Part shown: positions 28,301 through 35,578 of the stretch, in pieces | Position numbering within the stretch: position 1 is the stretch's first letter | Layout: the number at the start of each line of letters is the position of its first letter | DNA from: Bacteroidota bacterium | GTDB taxonomy: Bacteria; Bacteroidota; Bacteroidia; B-17B0; Aurantibacillaceae | Reading direction: 5' to 3' | Assembly (NCBI GenBank): GCA_016711805.1 | Contig: JADJSH010000017.1 | Location: forward strand, 1-64,000 | DNA: 64,000 nt | Position numbers and translations under genes: made by a program | Notes under the pieces: generated by a model | Seen by the model: only the letters and a program-made list of their open reading frames with translations | What the model was told of the DNA's origin: nothing | Database searches by the model: none

Positions 28301-29755
28301 TAATTTACGAGCGTTAGATATATATTCAAAATCGCGAGCAGACACCATGAACTGACCATTTGGATTACAATTGTTTGGACCAGTTGTTACCGTTTGTTGT
28401 AAGGTTGAATTAATTGCTTGTAGGGTATTACTTCGCTGTGCAATTAATCCAATTGTAGGGTCAGTTAAAATGTAATATAAACTGTTAGCACCGTTATGTG
28501 GGTTTACTCCCGAACTACTATCCGCAATAACATATGGAGATGAAAATGGTTGACAGTTATTTGTATTAAACCCTTTATCATTATTTAAAACAGGATTTAC
28601 ATGAGCTGAATCTTCTCCTAAATCCGTAAATGCGGCAATACTTCGAACTTGCTCAGTACTACCCGTTTGGTTAGTAATGTACACCTCTACTTTTGTAATT
28701 ACAATTGGCGTGGTTACAACTGGTAAAGTACTCATCCATTCATCGTAATTATCGCGGAAAAAGTGCCCTAAGAAATAATGTTTATTAACCTCATAGTTAT
28801 CACCACTTACATTAAAATACATGGTTTGTGCACCACCTTGTACTGATACTTCTTGCTTTTTACCACGTTGTTGCGAAAATAAGGTTGTGGCCGTTAACCT
28901 ACCAAACTGCATTTGTGTTTTTACACCAAATAAACTTTGGCTTCCTTGAATTAACGAACTGTTTAATGGTAAGCTTACGTTACCCGCTTCAATCTTCTTT
29001 AAAATTTCATCTTCATAACCCGTGTATTCTAACTTCATTTGATTTTCCCAATCAAAAGACGCCTCGGTATTATAGCTGGTGGTGATTTTTAATTTATCTC
29101 CAATTTTACCAATTAAGTTTAATTGGATACGCATGTTAAAATCAAAATTGGTTACCTTTTGCTGACGTTGAGGAATAGCTGGATTTAAAGTTTTGTTTCG
29201 ATTTAAGGCAAAAATTAATTCGGCTGTTCCGGTAGGTTTAATATCAACCTGGTTACCTCCAAAAATTCGATCAAAAATTTCGCTATTAACCGTTAGCTTA
29301 GGAATAGTTCCTTTTTTGTTTTGGTTTTGTAAATCTTCGGCTTTAATTTTCGACTTCCAGTGATTTTTAACAGCATCTTTAAATAACTGATCTTGATAAT
29401 CCTTAAATTCTACATAAGTTTCGGGGCGGTAATCCATATCACCAATTTTTTGAGTGATATCGTAATTACCTGTTTGAGGATTATAATTAGTTTCGGTTTT
29501 AATGTTAGACGGATTGCTTAAATACAATCCACTTTTATCATCATAATTAGGCTGACCTCCATTATTATCGTTAAACGGAAACTGTAAATCGTCTTTAGTA
29601 ACAATAGGAGAATCGGGATTTAAAACTGGAACGGGAGCATATAGATAATGTGGTTTGCTTAGAGGCTCTGTTTTGGCTTTGGAACCAACAACAATGCTCA
29701 TTAAGCCTACCGACACAGAACCTACAACAAGAAATTTTACGACCCCTTTTACCAC
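22310..29755 (-). CDS. sprA: SprA/Sov, outer-membrane translocon of the type IX secretion system
   Basis: 2481 residues, close to the known lengths of SprA and Sov. SprA forms a very large outer-membrane beta barrel that exports folded cargo carrying C-terminal sorting domains and is needed for gliding in flavobacteria. The N-terminus has a signal (FLVVGSVSVGLMSIVVG). Early conserved region: FGGNQVDIKPTGTAELIF, NFDFNMRIQLNLIGKIGDKLK and GSQSLFGVKTQMQFGRL. Alternating aromatic beta strands run throughout, and the C-terminus ends in a barrel-like SLRFNLQ. It lies 8 bp downstream of ruvA on the same strand, a frequent neighbourhood in the phylum. Four cargo genes with type A sorting domains are in this window. 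The reading frame is intact over 7.4 kb. Confidence 0.95.
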   Translation of the reverse strand: MVKGVVKFLVVGSVSVGLMSIVVGSKAKTEPLSKPHYLYAPVPVLNPDSPIVTKDDLQFPFNDNNGGQPNYDDKSGLYLSNPSNIKTETNYNPQTGNYDITQKIGDMDYRPETYVEFKDYQDQLFKDAVKNHWKSKIKAEDLQNQNKKGTIPKLTVNSEIFDRIFGGNQVDIKPTGTAELIFALNRNKTLNPAIPQRQQKVTNFDFNMRIQLNLIGKIGDKLKITTSYNTEASFDWENQMKLEYTGYEDEILKKIEAGNVSLPLNSSLIQGSQSLFGVKTQMQFGRLTATTLFSQQRGKKQEVSVQGGAQTMYFNVSGDNYEVNKHYFLGHFFRDNYDEWMSTLPVVTTPIVITKVEVYITNQTGSTEQVRSIAAFTDLGEDSAHVNPVLNNDKGFNTNNCQPFSSPYVIADSSSGVNPHNGANSLYYILTDPTIGLIAQRSNTLQAINSTLQQTVTTGPNNCNPNGQFMVSARDFEYISNARKLNATEFTVNNRLGFISINQSINNDQTVAVAYQYTYNGKTYQVGEFSDQFTTGPLYLKLLKSGSINSPKLSTWDLMMKNVYSLGAYNLNAADFKCDIFYTNVETGVDIPYIPYGSINGKLLVQAMGYDKLSVNGDPFSDGVFDFVNGYTINSNNGRIYLSSKEPFGNNLRSKFDAADFPTADKYIFQELYDSTRTVAQQLQEKNRFKIKGSYKSASGSEISLNALNIPQGAVQVTANGQALTENVDYTVDYTLGRVKIINESILNSGANIKVSTESNSLFNVQQKSLFGTRLDFKVNKDLTIGGTVLHLNEKPVTQKVNIGDEPVSNTIWGLDYNYRTDVPFLTRLIDKIPLINTKEMSSITTRGEFAQLIPGNSKAIGKNGNSYVDDFEGSISLIDLKSPQAWSLASIPQGQPSLFPEASLNDDIKTGVNRAQFNWYNIDPLFYGQQNTNLKPSNIPEATFSNNFMRQVLETELFPTKTPVNGQPVVLGVLDLAFYPAERGPYNYDLVPQSGISSGMIISSAAGTVGKLANPESRWGGIMRRLETNDFQAANIEYVQFWMMDPFNSDYNNTTYPDMDANNKPSGEMYINLGNVSEDIVKDGKMLYENGLPATGTNSILPTTESNLGKTPLISPISNSFVNDPNDRPYQDAGYDGLVDSAEIRKFSSFYNLLQSYQGNPFVDATLADPSSDKYHFFRGSDYDGITDLTLANTLHRYKKYNNAEGNSPTEQQYPDAGIPSAATNNPNIEDINKDNTLSETENYYQYKISISPQDINPNNVGKNYIVNVLDGTTTIGNTQKTVKWYQFKVPVTEFEKAVGSIEGFNSIRFMRVFMKGFDKPVVCRIARMELVRSDWRRYAFDLQKPGEYIANDDNTTTFDVSGVSLQENGAKVPVNYVLPPAIEQQQNVQATNNVLLNEQALSLRACNLKDGDSRAIIKNTELDVRSFKKMKLFMHAEKLGIDPLNDGDVTVFVRLGSDYNNNYYEYEVPVKLTNPGYYDPNTDDGKYSVWPTENEFVIDFEKLTSAKVQRNSAVGTDLAAMQVPYVDADGNNKITVVGNPNLASIKSMMIGIRNPKDDGSLPKCVEVWVNELRLTDFENKGGWATTGSVQAKLADLGQISLAATYSKPFFGSIEKKISERSRETNFQWDATSTFQIGKFFPVKWKVNLPVYYAYGETKITPQFSPYDPDIKIDNPNIPEDLKKQIKKNAQDVTVRKGYNFSNVRIDGFKKEGAKPMPWDVSNFSVTYAYNEITRRNVNIENSIIKTYRGALSYNYAINAKAWTPFKKTKSKILNNKWMALVKEFNLTPLPSRLGFNMDVNRSYSELLNRDITTFYTGSSDNLTQAQFNKTFNITRNYDLQWNFTKNLKFDFTANNDGRILEPRGRIDTEEEKDSIRQNLIALGTTTGYRHQSNINFQIPINKIPIFDFINATARYSTTYTWARRPFAQESVGNTIQNTNTKNLNGTFNMMTLYNKIPYFRRVNTGGKSASAKKGSDNKPVNAVKDTSKTKKDETNAVKDIGEFLARGIMMIKQVSLTYQETNGTGLPGFFPSSQYMGLDPSKDFAPGYGFISGSNDDILNKSIQNDWLVKNPNQSLPYTTTNNKTFTYRGNVEPHGSLKIELNGTKTYGKNESMFVRYDSMQIDNGNRGYLFETPANTGNYSISVFTLGKSFKDKGNVKDGSSVLFDEFLAIRQDVARDLAAANSTAIKDPLIDGRGDAYYDGYSNTQQDVLLGAFHEAYTGRKVKGVGTDKMFKQIPLPNWTVSWDGLGKLKFVKKFFQSVTLRHSYRSMYTIGGYANNLLFVDNDNDGYSESRVPVQNSSILGVQQSSNFNPKYTIAGATITEAFSPLIKFDFKFNKPGLLANFEIKKDKTVNLNITGPQIIETKGQEYVVGIGYRFPNLKINAIKIKGQPIKSDLNFKLDLSYRKNMTVIRRIADEISTPTGGQNIITLKTALDYQLTQAINLRLFYDWIRTTPQTSNSFPTANTNAGFSLRFNLQ

Positions 29756-29763
29756 GTTTTAAA

Positions 29764-30357
29764 TTACATATTTTTTAATGCTGCTTTAATCAGCAATTCA
29801 ACATTATCTGTAGCCACACCTTGTTGTTTGGTTGCTTTTTCAATAGCTTTTTCGGCTACTAGTTTAGGAAACCCTAATGTAACTAGAGCCATTAACGCCT
29901 CATCTTTATTTTTATTGTATGATGGGTTTAAAATTTGGGATATTCCTCCTTCATGTTTACCCATTTTTCCTTTTAAATCAACTACGATACGCTGTGCTGT
30001 TTTTTCGCCAATGCCTTTAATGCTTTTTAGCAAAGCTACATTGGCTGTGTTAATGGCGCCAGCTATTTCGGGAGCACTTAACGAAGACAGCATTAAAATA
30101 GCGCTTCCGCCGCCAACACCTGATACTGAAATGAGCTTACGAAACAAGTCACGTTCTTCTAAATCAGCAAAACCAAAATAGCGAGGATTATCGTCTCTCA
30201 CGTAAACGCTCTCTACAAATAATTTTGCAGTAGGTTTACCTTGAATTTGACTATAGGTTGTTAAGGAAATTAACAAGCCATAGCCTACTCCATTGGTTTC
30301 TATAACTGCCTGGGCAGGATTTAGTTCGGCAACTTGCCCATTAACGTAACTTATCAT
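29764..30357 (-). CDS. ruvA: Holliday junction branch migration protein RuvA
   Basis: 197 residues. The N-terminal OB fold (MISYVNGQVAELNPAQAVIETNGVGYGLLI), the helix-hairpin-helix motifs (LISVSGVGGGSAILML and LKSIKGIGEKTAQRIVVDLKGK) and the C-terminal RuvB-contact domain (DEALMALVTLGFPKLVAEKAIEKA) are all present. RuvA binds four-way junctions and loads RuvB. It starts the operon with sprA. Confidence 0.95.
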   Translation of the reverse strand: MISYVNGQVAELNPAQAVIETNGVGYGLLISLTTYSQIQGKPTAKLFVESVYVRDDNPRYFGFADLEERDLFRKLISVSGVGGGSAILMLSSLSAPEIAGAINTANVALLKSIKGIGEKTAQRIVVDLKGKMGKHEGGISQILNPSYNKNKDEALMALVTLGFPKLVAEKAIEKATKQQGVATDNVELLIKAALKNM

Positions 30358-30444
30358 AGTTTAAGGAGGGTGAAAATACCATAAATTTTGTAATTGAAGA
30401 AAAATAATTGATATAAAATGAGCCTATTTTATAGAAAAAGAATG

Positions 30445-30570
30445 GAACGCTGATGACGCTGGTTTTGTATGATTATTATAATAAAATAGTTTGATTTTAT
30501 ACCATTTAACCATTCATGAAATCCTATTTTATCATATTCGATAGCTATCGGAACAGTGACATCTGCGTTC
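30445..30570. repeat. Interspersed GAACGCTGATG...CATCTGCGTTC element
   Basis: Non-coding DNA bounded by GAACGCTGATGACGC and ACATCTGCGTTC (inverted ends), with an internal CGATAGCTATCG palindrome near 30538. It is the same class as 19156-19266. It fills most of the divergent ruvA-plsY intergenic gap. Confidence 0.6.
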
Positions 30571-30616
30571 TATTAAAAAAACAGTTCATTTTAACAAAAA
30601 ACTGTTTACATCTTTC

Positions 30617-30641
30617 AAGCCCCTAAAAAGTTTAGGGCTTT
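30617..30641. terminator. Hairpin overlapping the plsY promoter
   Basis: AAGCCCCTAAA and TTTAGGGCTT form a stem with one bulged C, followed by T. It sits between divergent genes, where a terminator is not needed, so it may regulate initiation instead. Confidence 0.4.
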
Positions 30642-30668
30642 GTAATTTTTAAATAATTGTTATCTTTG
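30639..30668 (+). promoter_or_regulatory. Promoter for plsY
   Basis: TTTG at 30639-30642 and TATCTTTG at 30661-30668 with an 18-bp spacer, about 20 bp before the TTG start. Confidence 0.65.
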
Positions 30669-30689
30669 TGTAACTAAAACTTAACGCAT

Positions 30690-31323
30690 TTGGAAACCAC
30701 TATTATCATTGCGCTTCTTGTTACAGCTTATTTATTAGGCTCAATACCTACAGCAGTATGGTGGGGTAAACGCTATTATGGCATTGACGTAAGAGAATTT
30801 GGCAGTGGAAACGCTGGAGCTACCAATACTTTTAGAGTATTAGGTAAAAAAGCGGGGATTCCTGTTTTGTTTATTGATATTGTAAAAAGGAACCTCTGCC
30901 GTTTTATTAGCCTTTTTATCTCCCTTTGTTTTTGAAAGTAACCAATTTGTTAACTTACAACTAGGATTAGGAATTGCTGCTTTAGTAGGGCATGTTTTTC
31001 CGATTTTTGCTGGATTTAGAGGTGGAAAAGGAGTAGCAACTATTTTAGGTGTGGTTATTTGCCTTACACCAATAACAAGTTTAATGGTATTAGGTGTGTT
31101 TTTAATTGTTTTATTGGCAACTCGATACGTGTCATTATCTTCGATGACGGCTGGGTTAAGTTTCCCTTTCTTTTTGAATATTGTATTAAAAAACCAAAAT
31201 CAAACCTTATTAATTTTCTCGTTATTTGTGGCAGCCCTTTTAATTTTAACTCACAAAAAAAATATAGTTCGTTTATTAAAACGCCAAGAAACGAAAGTTA
31301 ACTTATTTGTAAAAAAGGCATAA
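30690..31323 (+). CDS. plsY: Glycerol-3-phosphate acyltransferase PlsY, one frame break
   Basis: Integral membrane enzyme that moves an acyl group from acyl phosphate to glycerol-3-phosphate, the first step of phospholipid synthesis. The start is TTG at 30690 ([27 protein letters not shown]). Conserved motifs: [25 protein letters not shown], and [18 protein letters not shown]. The frame breaks at about 30882-30886, where five A stand for the expected four. Removing one gives [13 protein letters not shown] and a single protein of about 210 residues, the usual size. The break is therefore probably a base-calling error. Confidence 0.9.
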
Positions 31324-31343
31324 GCAGAGTTTATTTGCTATTT

Positions 31344-31378
31344 AAAAGCTCCTTTGGAAACCAAAGGAGCTTTTTTTG
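31344..31378 (+). terminator. Strong rho-independent terminator
   Basis: A 14-bp perfect stem, AAAAGCTCCTTTGG / CCAAAGGAGCTTTT, with an AAA loop and a T-run, 20 bp after plsY. Confidence 0.9.
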
Positions 31379-31476
31379 TGGAAAATTGATTAAATTTGAT
31401 AAACAGCTAAGCTCAGAAAAACTAAACATATTTCCCGTATACGGTTATATATGTGCGAAAAAACTAAGTATATAAG

Positions 31477-31487
31477 CTAGTTAGCTG
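31477..31487. repeat. GTTAGCTGC: left edge of the cassette-like region
   Basis: TAGTTAGCTGC here is the inverse of GCAGCTAAC at 31962-31970, which overlaps the stop codon of the next gene. The two face each other across one gene. It may be the left boundary of the first cassette. Confidence 0.4.
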
Positions 31488-31544
31488 CAATAACGGCAAA
31501 AAGACAACCGACAATAAAATTCATTCTCATTCGTTAAGACAATT

Positions 31545-31969
31545 ATGCGGACACTTTTTATATTCGCCTTGACAATTAATTTTGTTTTCGGGCAGAGCTT
31601 CCCAATATCGAACTGAAATATGAAAATGGGTGCTACAACTTCAATCCTGACTCTAATAAAATATGGTATCAACCAAAAGTTCAGTTTCGACGAGATACAC
31701 GTGTAAGAATCCCTAAAAGTTTTCAGGCAACGGATACAGAATTCTATTATGCAATTTGCGACAAAAAGGACATTTACATAATGACAAATGCTCACAAAGA
31801 ATTAAGTGGCTGTTACTCAGTTGAGTTCTATATTGTAACACAAGTAAATCATTATACAAGTTACACGGTTCTAATTGACATGGAATTAATTCCTTATAAA
31901 ATTCAAGACGATGAATTTAACTCTGGACACGCAGGCGAGACGTATCAGTGTAGCCGTTACAGCAGCTAA
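31545..31969 (+). CDS. Unknown exported protein, one frame break
   Basis: Starts MRTLFIFALTINFVFGQ, a clear signal peptide, then breaks frame near 31594. Restoring one A (CAAGAG for CAGAG) continues as ELPNIELKYENGCYNFNPDS and runs without a stop to SSYCSR-like C-terminus QCSRYSS at 31969, about 141 residues. Three Cys lie in the mature part (NGCYNF, YAICDKK, SGCYSV). No family was recognised. The TAA stop is embedded in the GCAGCTAAC repeat motif. It is the first gene of the 31.5-39.9 kb accessory block. Confidence 0.55.
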
Positions 31970-32131
31970 CACACGGTTTGCTCCAGCCTTGCAGACAACA
32001 AAGCAATTGCAAAAGCGGTAGACAATTTTTTAATTTTGCTCATTGCACTGCTCGCGTGTATCTTTTAACAAACATTTCGGTGAACAACGGTTCCAATTAC
32101 GGAAAGCAAACCGCGAAAACGTTACCTGCAA
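31962..32131 (+). repeat. Cassette-associated intergenic repeat, copy A
   Basis: It begins GCAGCTAACACACGGTTTGC and ends GCAAACCGCGAAAACGTTAC, long imperfect inverted arms enclosing about 125 bp. Internal stretches GACAACAAAGCAATTGCAAA and TATCTTTTAACAAACATTTC align with copies at 32546-32720 and 38824-39034. The upstream stop codon lies in the left arm. Confidence 0.6.
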
Positions 32132-32149
32132 GCGTAAAGACAGACATAG

Positions 32150-32554
32150 ATGATAAAAACCGTAGACGAATTCATTACACTTAGACAAAGCGAGAACATG
32201 GACGAGCAACATCGTGCAAGTAACGACACCGCTGACATAAGTGTTTGGCTTGAGGTAATTAAAAATTATCCTGACTTTAAGATTTGGGTAATTCACAATA
32301 AGACAATCCAAACGGAAATACTTGAAATTCTTTGCGCGGACTCAGACTCAAATATTCGTTCCGCTGTTGCTAGAAAAAGAAAAATAAATGATTCTATCTT
32401 TAATGCACTTTCAGTTGACCCAGACGAGAATGTTCGGTATGCACTAATGTGTAACACAAAACTAACTTTAGACAAAATCAAAACAATAAACGTTAGCGAC
32501 TCTACTTGGCTGCAAAACCAACTTGCAGACATAATAAAAAACGCCAGCAGGTAA
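32150..32554 (+). CDS. Small HEAT/leucine-rich-variant repeat protein
   Basis: 134 residues, no signal peptide. After an N-terminal segment (DEFITLRQSENMDEQHRA), two or three helical repeats follow the pattern NKTIQTEILEILCADSDSNI, then VARKRKINDSIFNALSVDPD, then NVRYALMCNTKLTLDKI. This resembles the LRV/HEAT-type proteins with DPDxxVRxxVARxxxL units. They act as protein-binding scaffolds; the partner is unknown. Its stop codon (AGG TAA CCG) again sits at the start of an intergenic repeat, as for the preceding gene. Confidence 0.7.
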   Translation: MIKTVDEFITLRQSENMDEQHRASNDTADISVWLEVIKNYPDFKIWVIHNKTIQTEILEILCADSDSNIRSAVARKRKINDSIFNALSVDPDENVRYALMCNTKLTLDKIKTINVSDSTWLQNQLADIIKNASR

Positions 32555-32720
32555 CCGCACCTAAAACTAATGCGGGCGGAAGTACAAGCATTTGCAAATA
32601 AAGTCCCTTCGGGAAAGACATTTATTTTGCATTGCAAATGCGTAGAAACATTTTATCTTTGTTAGTAGCGTTTCGGCAGAAAATGTTTCAAATCAAACCG
32701 TTGCTTAGCACGAAAACGTA
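32546..32720 (+). repeat. Cassette-associated intergenic repeat, copy B, with hairpin and promoter-like box
   Basis: It starts with GCAGGTAACC across the preceding stop. A hairpin has arms GCATTTGCAAATAAA and TTTATTTTGCATTGCAAATG (32589-32641). TATCTTTG follows at 32654-32661, then TTAGTAGCGTTTCGGCAGA and AATGTTTCAAA, which is nearly identical to 38961-38998. The TATCTTTG is an exact -7 box facing the next gene. Confidence 0.65.
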
Positions 32721-32777
32721 ATGTAGGACGAAATTAAATCAAAATAGACCAATAATACTAAAATTAAAAAATAAATT

Positions 32778-34075
32778 ATGAAATTATTATTTTTAATATG
32801 CATGATGTCCATTATTGCGACTGTTTATCCTCAAAAAGTTGACATTCAAAAATTAAATGAATACTTAAATCACATCGAAAATAATAATCAAGGAATTGGA
32901 AGTCTTTCTATTTTCAAAGACGGACTAGAGGTTTATAATAGAAGCTTTGGGCAAAGTAAATTGACAAATGTTGATTATAATTCTAACACAAAATATCAAG
33001 TAGGATCCATTACAAAACTAATCACCGCTACATTAATATTTAAATTAATAGAAGATAAAAAATTGAAATTAGACGATACGTTATCAAAATTTTATTCTGA
33101 AATCCCTAACTCAAAAAACATAACGATAAAAAATTTACTTGAACATTCAAGTGGGTTGGGTGATTATGTGAGGAAAAACGATAGTATTCCATGGCTAACC
33201 AGCAGAATTACTGAAAAAGAAATTATAAATGAGATTATAAAACAAGGGATAGATTTTGAACCAAACGAAAAAGTTCGTTACTCAAATTCAGGGTATTATC
33301 TTCTTACTAAAATAGTAGAAAAAAAATATAACTCAGATTATGGGACTATCGTGGATAAACACATTGTTATGCCATTAAAGCTTGAAAATTTTTCTTCAAT
33401 AAAAAATGAAATAAAGAATGTTTTCAAATCTTATGAATTTCAAAATAATTGGAATGAAATAACAGAGTTTAATTTTACAATATTATTGGTGTTGGTGATA
33501 TAGCATCAACGACAAAGGATTTAAATATTTTTATCACAAAACTATTCCAATACAAAATTCTTAAAAAAGAGACAATTGAAATAATGAAACCAATTTATGA
33601 AAAAGAAACGTTTGGTAGAGGTTTAATGTTACTGCCATTTAATGATAATATCCTTTATGGACACGGAGGAGATACCTATGGTACCCACTCAATCGTGTCA
33701 TTTAATCCAAAAGATAATATTGCAATATCATTTTCAATCAACGGAGAACTATTCCCTAGTAATGATTTTGCGATAGGAATATTAAGTATAATGTACGAAA
33801 AGAACTATGATTTTCCGAAATTTAAAAAATAAGATTGACTTAAAATCGAAAGGTCTTGATAAATATTCAGATATAAATTCAGTCCTAATTTTCCATTAAA
33901 AATAACAATTATTAAATATGAAAATAAGCCAAAACGTCAAGAAATTGTTGATATGATTCAAACCCGCAGTTTTATTTTGGCAAAGAATGACAGTATCTGT
34001 GATAGCGAAAAACCTAAGACGCTTCGTAATACAAATCCAAGCGCAAAAAGACAGGCAAAAAACCAAATAAGCTAA
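32778..34075 (+). CDS. Serine hydrolase (beta-lactamase family), three frame breaks
   Basis: The signal peptide is MKLLFLICMMSIIATVYPQ. The catalytic domain has VGSITKLITATL (Ser-x-x-Lys), VRYSNSGYYLLTK (Tyr-Ser-Asn) and LYGHGGDTYGTHS (His-Gly-Gly). Three single-base breaks are implied: an A missing near 33472 (gives FTNIIGVGDIAST), an extra A in the A6 run at 33827-33832, and an A missing near 33880 (gives INSSPNFPLKITIIK). The last segment, GLDKYSDINSSPNFPLKITI, matches the C-terminal barrel common in such hydrolases of this phylum. Coding beyond about 33960 is uncertain. It probably hydrolyses peptides or esters in the periplasm. It could instead be a decaying gene. Confidence 0.7.
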
Positions 34076-34156
34076 ATTCCTGCCCTTTCTAAATAGGTGT
34101 GCTTCGCACTTTTTGCGCATCTCACGTCCGTTCAGTCAAAGGCGCTTTGCCTGCGA

Positions 34157-34218
34157 CGGCATGGTATATTAATAAGCGATCTCATAAATGTCTAATTTTA
34201 TATACACTTTTTAAAATG
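34157..34218 (+). repeat. GGCATGGTATATTAATAA repeat, copy 1
   Basis: A stretch of about 60 bp (CATGGTATATTAATAAGC ... TCTAATTTTATATA ... AAAATG) recurs at 38751-38809. The two copies flank the AraC, fusion and SnoaL-like genes as direct repeats. Confidence 0.65.
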
Positions 34219-34287
34219 GTTATCTACGACAAGTGCCCAGCTGGCAAGGAATATCAGCAATAAATGATACTACTCTTAAGTAAAAAC

Positions 34288-34330
34288 ACTTTTGCATTGA
34301 AAATGTAAATAAACATTTTATCTTTGTTAT
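34288..34330 (+). repeat. Partial cassette-associated repeat, copy D, with -7 box
   Basis: TTTTGCATTGAAAATG followed by AAACATTTTATCTTTGTTA, as in copy B (32625-32664). TATCTTTG at 34319-34326 is an exact -7 box facing the AraC gene. The GTAGCGTTTCGG continuation of copies B and C is absent. Confidence 0.55.
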
Positions 34331-34431
34331 AAGAACGAGGTGAGTTGGAATAAAAACACTTCTTTACCTATCATTACAAAATTTATATTCAAAAATATGA
34401 TTTGTGAGAATTTAGCAAATGCCAAATAAAC

Positions 34432-35482
34432 TTGAAAAATCAATTAACGACTAAAAGGTTATGTCTAATCAAATACTCTTTTTTTAGCGTCTTAGGGGCT
34501 TTTAATGGTTTATTGCTTTCAGTATATTTCACTTTAAATGCCAATAAGAAAAAATTTTCAAATTATTTTCTGCCTTTGTTAATTTTAATGTTGTGCATTC
34601 GCATTTTTAAGTCTGTGTTTTTTTATTTTAATCCGCAATTGGCAAATATTTTATTCAAATTGGTCTTTCAGCCTGCATTCTTATTGGGCCATTTCTTTTT
34701 TATATCTCAAATCTCATAATAATAGTATAAAATCCAATTGGGCTCTCCACACCATTCCTTATTTAATATGCATAACTATTTTAGGCATTTTTTATCCTTA
34801 TACTGAGAATCCAGAGATTTGGAGTAGATGGATTGTAAAAAGTATTTACTTTCAATGGCTTTTTTATATTGTATTGTCTTTTAAATATCTTCTACCCATA
34901 ATTACAAAATTTAAGCGGAAAGAGACGCTCAAAAACATTGATGTATGGGTGCTTAGTATTTATTTGGGAGTGTTTTTTATTTGGTTAGCTTATTATATTG
35001 GAGCCTTTACCTCTTATATAGTTGGTGCGTTATCATTTTCATTCATTTTTCATTTAATTGTTTTGCTTTTTATATTCAAGAACAACAAAAAGTCTACTTT
35101 TTTTCAAGAACAAGAAAAGTACAAAAACAAAGAAATGGAACAAAAAACGCAACAGCAAATTGAGCAGTCTTTCTCAATTATAGTTGAAAAAGAATTATTT
35201 CTCAATCCAAATCTTACTTTAGCAGATACCGCAAAACAACTAAATGTATCAAAACATACACTATCTCAATACATAAACGAAAAATTAGGTAAATCTTTCT
35301 CAATACTAATTAATGAATATAGAGTTGAAAAGGCGAAAAAATTATTGCAAACCCCAAGCGCATATTCAATTGAAAGCTTAGGTTACGATAGTGGCTTTAA
35401 CTCAAAATCGACTTTTTTTACGAGTTTTAAGAAAGCTACAGGTTTAACACCCGCAGAATTTCAAAAAAAACATCTAAAATAA
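34432..35482 (+). CDS. Membrane-anchored AraC-family transcription regulator, one frame break
   Basis: The N-terminal half is hydrophobic with several membrane helices (FFSVLGAFNGLLLSVYF, LLILMLCIRIFKSVFFYF, PYLICITILGIFYPY, VLSIYLGVFFIWLAYYIGAF). The C-terminal AraC domain has two helix-turn-helix motifs: LTLADTAKQLNVSKHTLSQYINEKLGKSF (region only) and IESLGYDSGFNSKSTFFTSFKKATGLTPAEF. The frame breaks at the T6 run 34693-34698. Removing one T gives HFFLYLKSHNNSIKSNW and one protein of about 350 residues. The start is taken at TTG 34432 and may lie slightly later. It sits just upstream of the PfpI/hydrolase fusion gene, which it may control. Confidence 0.78.
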
Positions 35483-35578
35483 GTTCAATATTATAGAATT
35501 GGACTTCTTCCCGGCAAAATAGAACCTTTTTGGATGGTTTATTATGCAAATTTGTATCTCATTTTAAAGAAAGTAGAT

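Noticed and set aside
31978..32184. Open reading across repeat copy A
   Set aside because: It covers the structured repeat and overlaps the HEAT-repeat gene in another frame; composition is that of the repeat.
33584..33832. A separate small gene for the second part of the serine hydrolase
   Set aside because: It holds the HGG motif that completes the upstream SxxK/YSN gene, and one added A near 33472 joins them.
34874..35482. A soluble AraC protein starting at 34874
   Set aside because: In-frame coding extends upstream through membrane helices to about 34700 and joins the first part after removal of one T.
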